Shown here: positions 57,515 to 64,000 of the stretch, one piece after another
Layout of the letters: every line of letters starts with the position of its first letter
Position numbering within the stretch: the first letter of the stretch is position 1
Origin: Rhodanobacter soli
GTDB taxonomy: Bacteria; Pseudomonadota; Gammaproteobacteria; Xanthomonadales; Rhodanobacteraceae
Direction of reading: 5' to 3'
DNA length: 64,000 nucleotides
Assembly: GCF_040548735.1 (NCBI RefSeq)
Contig: NZ_JBEPSD010000001.1
Coordinates: 1,612,001-1,676,000 of the forward strand
Made by a program: the position numbers and the translations under genes
The notes under the pieces: generated by a model
What the model was told of the DNA's origin: nothing
Seen by the model: the letters and a program-made list of their open reading frames with translations, nothing else
Databases searched by the model: none

Positions 57515-58453
57515 TTGAGTAGCCCAGGCTTGCGGCTGGTCTTCGCCGGCACCCCGGAATTCTCCGTACCCTGCCTCGATGCCTGCCGCGCCAGCGGCGC
57601 CGAGGTGGTGGCCGTCTATACCCAGCCCGACCGCCCCGCCGGTCGCGGCCGCAAGCTCACGCCCAGCCCGGTCAAGCAGGCCGCGCTGGCTGCCGGCATC
57701 GCGGTCGAGCAACCCGAATCGCTGAAGTCCGCCGACGTGCAGCAGGCGCTCGCCGATTACCGCCCCGACCTGCTGGTGGTGGTGGCCTATGGCCTGATCC
57801 TGCCGCGCAAGGTGCTGGCGATCCCGCGGCTCGGCTGCTGGAACGTGCATGCCAGCCTGCTGCCGCGCTGGCGCGGCGCCGCGCCGATCCAGCGTGCGAT
57901 CCTGGCCGGCGACCGCGAAAGCGGAGTCGACCTGATGCGGATGGAAGCGGGCCTGGATACCGGTCCGGTGCTGCTCGAACGACGCACCCCGATCAGCCGC
58001 GACGACACCGGCGGCTCGCTGCACGACCGTCTCGCCATGCTGGGCGCAGAAGCGCTGGCCGAAGGCCTGCGGCGCACGCTGGCCGGCGAGGCGCTGGTCG
58101 CCACGCCGCAGCCGGAAGACGGCGTGACTTACGCGCACAAGCTGGACAAGGCCGAAGCGAAGCTCGACTTCAGCCGCCCCGCGCTCGAACTGGAACGCCA
58201 GGTGCGCGCGTTCGACCCGTGGCCGGTGGCCGAAGGCGAGATCGCCGGCGAGCCGTTGCGGATCTGGGCCGCCCATGCGATCGAACTCGATCACCATGCC
58301 GCGCCGGGCCGCGTGCTGGCCGCCGGTCGCGACGGCATCGACCTGGCCTGCGGCTCGGGCGCCCTGCGCGTCACCGCGGTGCAGCGCGCGGGCGGCAAGC
58401 GCATCGGCGCGATCGACTACCTCAACGCCCGCCCTGAATTGCGGCACAGCTGA
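57515..58453 (+). CDS. fmt: Methionyl-tRNA formyltransferase
   Basis: Formylates Met-tRNAi. It has 312 residues from the TTG at 57515. The N-terminal [14 protein letters not shown] and catalytic segment [20 protein letters not shown] are diagnostic, and the C-terminal OB-like domain is complete. No ATG or GTG exists near the N-terminus. TTG 57515 has AAGG 5 nt upstream; TTG 57500 overlaps the def stop (TTGA) and TTG 57530 is a third choice. It overlaps rsmB by one base (TGATG). Confidence 0.93.
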   Translation: MSSPGLRLVFAGTPEFSVPCLDACRASGAEVVAVYTQPDRPAGRGRKLTPSPVKQAALAAGIAVEQPESLKSADVQQALADYRPDLLVVVAYGLILPRKVLAIPRLGCWNVHASLLPRWRGAAPIQRAILAGDRESGVDLMRMEAGLDTGPVLLERRTPISRDDTGGSLHDRLAMLGAEALAEGLRRTLAGEALVATPQPEDGVTYAHKLDKAEAKLDFSRPALELERQVRAFDPWPVAEGEIAGEPLRIWAAHAIELDHHAAPGRVLAAGRDGIDLACGSGALRVTAVQRAGGKRIGAIDYLNARPELRHS

Positions 58454-59754
58454 TGAAGGCCGATACCCGCGCCTTGGCTGCCAGGGGACTGGCCGAAGTC
58501 GCCCTGCGCGGCGCCTCGTTGCGCGACGTGATGGAACGCAACGCGCCGCGCCTGGCCGATCCGCGTGACCGCGCCCTGCTGATGGCCCTGCTCAGTGAGG
58601 GCGCGCGCTGGTGGCTGCGCTTCGACGCGGCGGTCGACGGCCTGCTGGAAAAATCGCTGCGGCACAAGGATCCGGCCGTGCACGCGCTGCTGGTGCTGGG
58701 CCTGGTCCAGTTGGAAATCCTCGAACTGCAGGACTACGCGGCGGTGGCCGCCACGGTCGAGGCGGTGCGTGTGCTGAAGCGCCCGCAACTGGCCGGGCTG
58801 GTGAATGCCGTATTGCGGCGCTGGCAACGCGAACGCGAAAGCCTGCTGGCGAAGCTCGATGCCAAGCCGCAGACCCGCCATGCGCATCCGGCCTGGCTGG
58901 CCGACGCGCTGCAACGCGACTGGCCGCAGCAGGCCGAGACCGTGATGCTCGCCGACAACCGCGAGCCGCCGCTGATGCTGCGGGTCAATCGCCAACGCAG
59001 CGAACGCGCCACCCTGCTCGATCGGCTGCAGGCCGCCGGCTATGCGGCGACGGCGCATCCGTGGCTGAGCGACGCGCTGGTGCTGCCGCACAGCGCCGAC
59101 GTCACCCGCATGCCCGGCTTCGAGGACGGCCTGTTCGCGGTGCAGGACGGCGCTGCACAAGTGGCCGCCGACCTCGCCGACCTGCATGACGGCCTGCGCG
59201 TGCTGGACGCCTGCGCCGCCCCTGGCGGCAAGGCCTGCCACCTGCTCGAGCGCGCCGACATCGACCTGACCGCGCTGGAGTTCGACGCCGCGCGCGCCGA
59301 ACGCATCCGCCAGAACCTGATGCGGCTGCGCCTGAACGCCAAGGTGGTGATCGGCGACGCCGGCGCACCGAAGGGCTGGTGGAACGGCCAACCGTTCGAC
59401 CGCATCCTGATCGACGCGCCGTGCTCGGCCACCGGCGTGCTGCGCCGCCGGCCGGACGTGCGCCTGCATCGGCGCGAGAGCGACATCGCTGCGATGCACG
59501 CACAGCAACGCCGCATCCTGTCCGCGCTGTGGCCGCTGCTGGCGCCGGGCGGACGGCTGGTCTACATCACCTGTTCGGTGCTGCGCGCGGAGAACGAGGC
59601 GATCGTGGTCGAATGGCTGGCGGCCCAACCCGAGGCCCAGGCGCTGCCGTTCACCCTGCCGGTTGGACAGGCCGCCGCGATCGGCTGGCAGATCCTTCCC
59701 GGCGACGGCGATCTGGACGGCATGTACTACGCGGTGGTGCAGAAGCCGCGCTAA
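58453..59754 (+). CDS. rsmB: 16S rRNA m5C967 methyltransferase
   Basis: SAM-dependent enzyme methylating C967 of 16S rRNA. It has 433 residues. The N-terminal NusB-like RNA-binding domain (1-140) is followed by the methyltransferase fold with LDACAAPGGKACHLLE (SAM motif I). IDAPCSATGVLRRRPD and YITCSVLRAENE carry the two conserved cysteines. TGATG coupling to fmt. def-fmt-rsmB is a widely conserved order. Confidence 0.95.
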   Translation: MKADTRALAARGLAEVALRGASLRDVMERNAPRLADPRDRALLMALLSEGARWWLRFDAAVDGLLEKSLRHKDPAVHALLVLGLVQLEILELQDYAAVAATVEAVRVLKRPQLAGLVNAVLRRWQRERESLLAKLDAKPQTRHAHPAWLADALQRDWPQQAETVMLADNREPPLMLRVNRQRSERATLLDRLQAAGYAATAHPWLSDALVLPHSADVTRMPGFEDGLFAVQDGAAQVAADLADLHDGLRVLDACAAPGGKACHLLERADIDLTALEFDAARAERIRQNLMRLRLNAKVVIGDAGAPKGWWNGQPFDRILIDAPCSATGVLRRRPDVRLHRRESDIAAMHAQQRRILSALWPLLAPGGRLVYITCSVLRAENEAIVVEWLAAQPEAQALPFTLPVGQAAAIGWQILPGDGDLDGMYYAVVQKPR

Positions 59755-59870
59755 GCCAATACTCGGGCGCCCATGCCATCTTGCCGCGTCGCCGCGCACA
59801 CCAGGACGTTCCGTTCGTCGGGCTATGATGCGCGCCATCATTGATCGCTGCTGACGGGACATTTCCGACC

Positions 59871-61592
59871 GTGAAGCCTTGCGTACCTCTGTCCCAGGCC
59901 CGCCCGCTATGGCTGCGCAGCGCCCGCCGGGAGTTGTTGCTATTCGGCGTGTTCGCGCTGTTGCTGCTCGGCCTGGGCATCGGGCTGCGCGATCCGTGGC
60001 CGTCCGACGAACCGCGCTTCGCGCTGGTGGCGCGGCTGATGGTCGAGCACGGCCAGTGGCTGTTTCCGCATCGCGGCCATGAGCTGTACCCGGACAAGCC
60101 GCCGGTGTTCATGTGGCTGCAGGCGCTCAGCTACTACCTCACCCACAACTGGCGCATCGCCTTCCTGCTGCCGTCGCTGGCCGCCGCGCTGGGAGCGCTG
60201 GCATTGGTCTACGACCTGGCGCGCCGGCTGTGGAACCACCGCAGCGCGCTGCTGGCCGCGGCCACGCTGCTGGTCACCATCCACTTCACCTACCAGATGC
60301 GCAACGCGCAGATCGACCCGCTACTGCTGGGCTGGATCACCCTGGCCAACTACGGCCTGTTGCGCCACCTGCTGCTGGGGCCGTCATGGCGCTGGTTCGC
60401 CGCGGGCTGCTTCTTCGCCGGCGTGGGCGTGGCGACCAAGGGCGTCGGCGTACTGGCGCTGCTGATGTTGGTGCCGTACCTGGTCGCACGCCGAGGCCAC
60501 TGGCACCCGCTGGCGCTGCCCACCGGCGGCTGGCGCTGGGCCGGCGGCCTGGCGCTGTTCTTCGTACCGATCCTGGGCTGGCTGCTGCCGATGCTGTTGG
60601 TCGCGCACGCCGACGGCGATCCGCAGCATGCCGAGTACGTGCAGAACATCCTGTTCGGGCAGACCGTGCATCGTTATGCCACGCCGACCGGGCACATCCA
60701 CTCGCCGCTCTATTTCCTCGGCATCATCGTGGCCGACTGGCTGCCGCTGTCGCTGCTGCTGCCGTGGGCGCTGCCGGCATGGTGGCGCCGGCTGCAGCGG
60801 CGCGATGCGCGCTTCCTGCTGCCGCTGGGCTGGATCTTGCTGGTATTGCTGTTCTTCTCGTTCAGCCCGGGCAAGCGCGACGTCTACATCCTGCCGGCGC
60901 TGCCGATGACCGCACTGGCGCTGGCGCCGCTGCTGCCCGGCCTGCTGCGCCGGCGCGGGGTGCGCATCGCGGTGTTCGCGCTGACCGCGCTGCTGGCCGG
61001 GGCACTCACGGTCGCGGCCGCACTGGCGATCCACCGGCATCCGACGTGGGCGATCAGGATCGAACAAAGTCTGGACCCGCAGATCTGGTGGATGCTGCTC
61101 GGCATCGGCGCCGCCGGCCTGCTGATCGCCGCATTCACCCGGATCCGCCGCGCGCCGCTGGGCTGGCTGCTGTTCGCCGGCGTGCTGTGGGCGGTATACG
61201 GACTGTGGGGCTACCCGATGCTCAACGGCGACCGTTCCGCGCACGACGTGATGGCGCAGGCGCGTGCCGTCGCCGGGCCGGAGGCCGGCATCGGCCTGCT
61301 CGCCTGGAAAGAGCAGAACCTGCTGATGGCACAGGGGCCGGTCGCCGAATTCGGCTTCCTGAAACCATGGCCGCAGCAGTACGCCGACGCTATCGCCTGG
61401 CTGCGGCAGGATCCGGCACGGCGCTGGATCTTCAGCCTCGACGACGCAATGGGCCACTGCGTGGACCGCCGGCGCGCCATCCATGTCGGCCACGCCAATC
61501 GCCGCGAATGGTGGATGTTCCAGCTCGGCGCGGTGGCGCCCGGCTGCACGCCCGGCGTGAGCGCGAACCAGCAGGCCGACGACGCGCCCTGA
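59871..61592 (+). CDS. GT39/ArnT-like membrane glycosyltransferase
   Basis: A 573-residue inner-membrane protein with about 12 hydrophobic segments. The periplasmic loop motifs are WPSDEPRFALVARLMVEHG, carrying the acidic residues of GT-C enzymes, and YPDKPPVFMWL. These place it with the polyprenyl-phosphate-dependent dolichyl-mannosyl/ArnT group that adds sugars to lipid A or other envelope glycans. The start is taken as GTG 59871; a TTG at 59841 is in frame and no ATG is available. It opens a run of polysaccharide genes. Confidence 0.85.
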   Translation: MKPCVPLSQARPLWLRSARRELLLFGVFALLLLGLGIGLRDPWPSDEPRFALVARLMVEHGQWLFPHRGHELYPDKPPVFMWLQALSYYLTHNWRIAFLLPSLAAALGALALVYDLARRLWNHRSALLAAATLLVTIHFTYQMRNAQIDPLLLGWITLANYGLLRHLLLGPSWRWFAAGCFFAGVGVATKGVGVLALLMLVPYLVARRGHWHPLALPTGGWRWAGGLALFFVPILGWLLPMLLVAHADGDPQHAEYVQNILFGQTVHRYATPTGHIHSPLYFLGIIVADWLPLSLLLPWALPAWWRRLQRRDARFLLPLGWILLVLLFFSFSPGKRDVYILPALPMTALALAPLLPGLLRRRGVRIAVFALTALLAGALTVAAALAIHRHPTWAIRIEQSLDPQIWWMLLGIGAAGLLIAAFTRIRRAPLGWLLFAGVLWAVYGLWGYPMLNGDRSAHDVMAQARAVAGPEAGIGLLAWKEQNLLMAQGPVAEFGFLKPWPQQYADAIAWLRQDPARRWIFSLDDAMGHCVDRRRAIHVGHANRREWWMFQLGAVAPGCTPGVSANQQADDAP

Positions 61593-61727
61593 GCGGCGGC
61601 GAGTTCCATGTATGCACAGGCCCATGGAACGGCGCACCATAAAGGAGATGAACCTTCGCGTTACAATGCCCCGCACGCAAGCCATGTCGACGACGCTGGC
61701 CCGTTAGCATTGCCAGACAGGGATTAC

Positions 61728-63002
61728 ATGGTTCGACAGGCTCCTCACGTGCGTGAACACCCGGCTTCATGGCAGATCTGGACGGCTTCACTGCTGCTGG
61801 CGGTCATGCCCTTGTGTTTCGCCGTATCCGGACGGCTCAAGACCGTGCCGATGGTGCTGCTGTTCGTGGCTGGCCTGATCCTGCTGGTCACCCGCGCGGA
61901 AACCCGACACGCCTGCCGCCTGGTGTGGCCGGTGGCCGCCGCCTGCGCGCTGCGTCTGCTGTACGACATCGGCAACTTCCTCGGACACCGGCTCGACTGG
62001 ACCACTCTCGACCTGCCGGCACAGACGCTGCTGTTCCTGGGCATCGCGGCCGTCTTCACCCTGCCGCTGAAGCCGCGCGTGATCGCGATCGGCTTCAGCC
62101 TGACCACCTTGCTGCTCGGTGCGGCCAGCTTGTACCAGCGCTACGTGCTGGGCGCCGACCGCCCGTACGGCTTGAACGGGGGCGACTGGGCCGCGGTCGA
62201 GTTTGCAATGTACCTGCTGGTGCTGGCGCTGCTGTCCATGCTGCAGGCGCTGCGTCCGGGCACCCGGCGCGGCGATCGTTGGCTGCATGTCGCGGCAGTG
62301 GTGGTCGGCCTGTATGGCGCGGTGCTGACCCAGAGCCGTGGCCCGCTGCTGTCGTTCGCCCCGATCTACCTCGGCCTGATGCTGTGGTACGCCATGCGTT
62401 CGCGGCGCTGGCGTCGCATGCTGGCCTTGTTCGCCGTGACCGTGCTCGGCATGCTGGCGATCACCGCCACCCTTCACCACGAAATGGTCGAGCGGCTGAC
62501 CGATGTCCCGGCCGAGATCGCCAGCTTCAATACCGGGAACAGCAGCGACGCCGCCGGCGCCGTCGGCGAACGCCTGGAAATGTGGCGCGCCGCGTGGCAG
62601 GCCTTCCTCGAACACCCGCTGGCCGGCATCGGCCTGGACCAGTTCGGCGTCTACGTGCGCGAGCAGGTTGCCGTCGGCAACGCCAGCCCACTGATCGCCA
62701 AGTACGTGCACCCGCACAGCGAATACCTCGAATCGCTGGTGGCCGGCGGACTGCCCGCGCTGCTGGTGCTGCTGCTGTTTCTCGCCGTACCGCTGGTCTT
62801 TTTTGCCCGCCACCTCAACCATGCGCAGGAGCCGGTGGCCACGGCCGCCGCGGCCGGACTGATGGTGATCGGCATGTATGGTCTATGTGCGTTCAGCGAT
62901 AATGTGTTTTATCGGGCGATGCCGCAATCGCTCTACCTGTTCCTCGTGTTGGGCCTGGCCTTCAGCATCGGCCGTCTGCTGCACAACGCTCCGCCCCGCT
63001 GA
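61728..63002 (+). CDS. O-antigen ligase / polymerase-like membrane protein
   Basis: A 424-residue protein with about 11 hydrophobic segments and one large periplasmic loop carrying the Wzy_C-type signature. LTQSRGPLLSF lies near residue 200, then HPLAGIGLDQFGVYV and HPHSEYLESLVAGGL follow. WaaL-type enzymes move O-antigen from undecaprenyl carrier to lipid A core. The ATG at 61728 has GGGA 4 nt upstream. An ATG at 61608 adds 40 hydrophilic residues before the first helix and is less likely. Ligase and polymerase activities cannot be distinguished. Confidence 0.85.
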   Translation: MVRQAPHVREHPASWQIWTASLLLAVMPLCFAVSGRLKTVPMVLLFVAGLILLVTRAETRHACRLVWPVAAACALRLLYDIGNFLGHRLDWTTLDLPAQTLLFLGIAAVFTLPLKPRVIAIGFSLTTLLLGAASLYQRYVLGADRPYGLNGGDWAAVEFAMYLLVLALLSMLQALRPGTRRGDRWLHVAAVVVGLYGAVLTQSRGPLLSFAPIYLGLMLWYAMRSRRWRRMLALFAVTVLGMLAITATLHHEMVERLTDVPAEIASFNTGNSSDAAGAVGERLEMWRAAWQAFLEHPLAGIGLDQFGVYVREQVAVGNASPLIAKYVHPHSEYLESLVAGGLPALLVLLLFLAVPLVFFARHLNHAQEPVATAAAAGLMVIGMYGLCAFSDNVFYRAMPQSLYLFLVLGLAFSIGRLLHNAPPR

Positions 63003-63014
63003 CGTCGATTCGCC

Positions 63015-64000
63015 ATGGCCCGTATCAATCTGCTTGCGTGGGACAACCAGCGCGGTCTCAGCCACGATATCCGGCTGCTGTCCTCGACGCTCGTCGCGCT
63101 CGGCCACCAGGTCCACGTGACCACGCTCGGTCCGCACCGGCATGACGGCCGCAGCAAGGCCTTGCTGCTGCATGCGCGCATGTGGTGGCAACGCCTGCGC
63201 CGCGCCGACCCGCGCGCCACGCCGTACGACATCAACATCGCGCTGGAGCACGTGCGCCCGGACTGGTTCGGGCTGGCCCGGCTGAACTTGCTGGTGCCGA
63301 ATCCGGAGTGGTTGTCGCCGCGCAGCCAGCGCTACCTGGCCCGCTACGACGCGATCCTGTGCAAGACCCGTTACGCCATGGAGCTGTTCACCGCACGCGG
63401 CTGCCGCGCCCTGCACATCGGCTTCCGCAGCACCGACTGTCTTCTGCCGGAAGTCCCGCGGCAACCGACCTTCCTGCATCTGGCCGGCGCCAGCCGGATG
63501 AAGGGCACGCAGCGGCTGCTGGCGCTGTGGCAACGGCATCCGGAATGGCCGAAACTGCTGGTGCTGCAGTCGCCGCGCTCCGCGACCCGCCTGAGCGGAC
63601 CCGCTCCCGCCAACATCGAGCACCGGGTGGGCTATTCCACCGACGTGCACGAGATCCGCCAGCTGCAGAACGCGCACCTGTTCCACCTGTGCCTGTCGGA
63701 AACCGAAGGCTGGGGCCACTATCTCGTCGAGGCGATGAGCTGCAAGGCGGTGGTGATCACCTGCGACGCGCCGCCGATGAACGAACTGGTCACCCCGGCA
63801 CGCGGCGTCCTGGTCAAGGCCGATGATATCGGGCCGTTCAACCTGACCACCTTGCACCGCTTCGACGAGGCGGCGCTGGAAGCCGCCATAGCGCGGCTGC
63901 TGGCGATGCCCGGGCACGAATGCGCAGGCCTGGGCGAACGAGCGCGGGCATGGTTCGAGTCGAACGAGGCGGCCTTCGCCGCACGGCTGGACGCCGCCCT
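63015..64000 (+). CDS. Glycosyltransferase, GT4-like (cut by window end)
   Basis: An open frame from ATG 63015 to the window edge, 328 complete codons with no stop, so the C-terminus is missing. It starts MARINLLAWDNQRGLSHDIRLL, a GT-B N-terminal opening that precedes a Gly/His-rich loop. The C-terminal Rossmann half has LHLAGASRMKGTQRLLALW, and ETEGWGHYLVEAMSCKAVVITCD matches the nucleotide-sugar binding EX7E-type region of GT4 enzymes. It lies 12 nt after the ligase-like gene and is probably cotranscribed in surface polysaccharide assembly. The sugar is unknown. Confidence 0.82.
   Translation, partial: MARINLLAWDNQRGLSHDIRLLSSTLVALGHQVHVTTLGPHRHDGRSKALLLHARMWWQRLRRADPRATPYDINIALEHVRPDWFGLARLNLLVPNPEWLSPRSQRYLARYDAILCKTRYAMELFTARGCRALHIGFRSTDCLLPEVPRQPTFLHLAGASRMKGTQRLLALWQRHPEWPKLLVLQSPRSATRLSGPAPANIEHRVGYSTDVHEIRQLQNAHLFHLCLSETEGWGHYLVEAMSCKAVVITCDAPPMNELVTPARGVLVKADDIGPFNLTTLHRFDEAALEAAIARLLAMPGHECAGLGERARAWFESNEAAFAARLDAA

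Overview
The window looks like chromosome from a GC-rich gammaproteobacterium of the order Xanthomonadales, most likely Rhodanobacteraceae (Rhodanobacter or Dyella type). This is inferred from the very high GC in coding sequence, the def-fmt-rsmB block divergent from a LysM gene-dprA-topA-tsaC block, the ilv/leu gene order and the many GTG/TTG starts. No species marker, rRNA or tRNA was found, and I see no phage, insertion sequence or CRISPR array.

Layout. 1-2434: palindrome-rich sequence, then two c-type cytochromes (di-heme, tri-heme) on the minus strand. 2538-6312: thr operon (leader peptide, homoserine dehydrogenase, thrB, thrC). 6526-7651: two tandem paralogous secreted proteins of unknown function. 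7778-20554: a branched-chain amino acid operon with leader peptide and attenuator, leuA-ilvE-leuC-leuD-leuB, a gap with inverted repeats, ilvD-ilvC, a palindromic repeat, then ilvG-ilvM-ilvA. 20559-23865: diguanylate cyclase, ubiA, comF and a small membrane protein. 23937-28832: biotin genes bioB, bioF, bioH, bioC with the tRNA hydroxylase gene trhO inserted. 28884-30545: an outer-membrane barrel with a secreted partner. 30830-38514: tag, a DMT exporter, a sterol-desaturase-family protein, a threonine-dehydratase-like enzyme overlapping an aldose-epimerase-like gene, pepN and a small ORF. 39110-46258: mnmG, a GYF/RDD membrane protein, tex and a GDSL autotransporter. 46377-51083: a YbaY-type lipoprotein, purD, a class D beta-lactamase and an orphan AMP-ligase. 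51220-59754: tsaC, topA, dprA, LysM protein | def, fmt, rsmB. 59871-64000: envelope polysaccharide genes (GT39-type transferase, O-antigen-ligase-like protein, GT4-type transferase cut by the window end).

How the genes work together. ThrA-type homoserine dehydrogenase, ThrB and ThrC make threonine. IlvA converts it to 2-oxobutanoate, and IlvGM, IlvC, IlvD, IlvE and LeuABCD complete isoleucine, valine and leucine synthesis. So the thr and ilv/leu operons are successive parts of one pathway.

Most notable observation. The two operons are preceded by nearly identical promoter modules: a 17-nt block matching at 16 positions and ending in TTGAC, an 18-nt spacer after the -35 hexamer, TAAGGT, then exactly 7 nt to an ATGTCGC start. 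Each opens a leader peptide rich in the end-product amino acids (Thr/Ile, and Leu/Ile/Val/Thr). The geometry suggests that both leader peptides are translated from leaderless transcripts. The second has a clear intrinsic terminator and a competing antiterminator strand.
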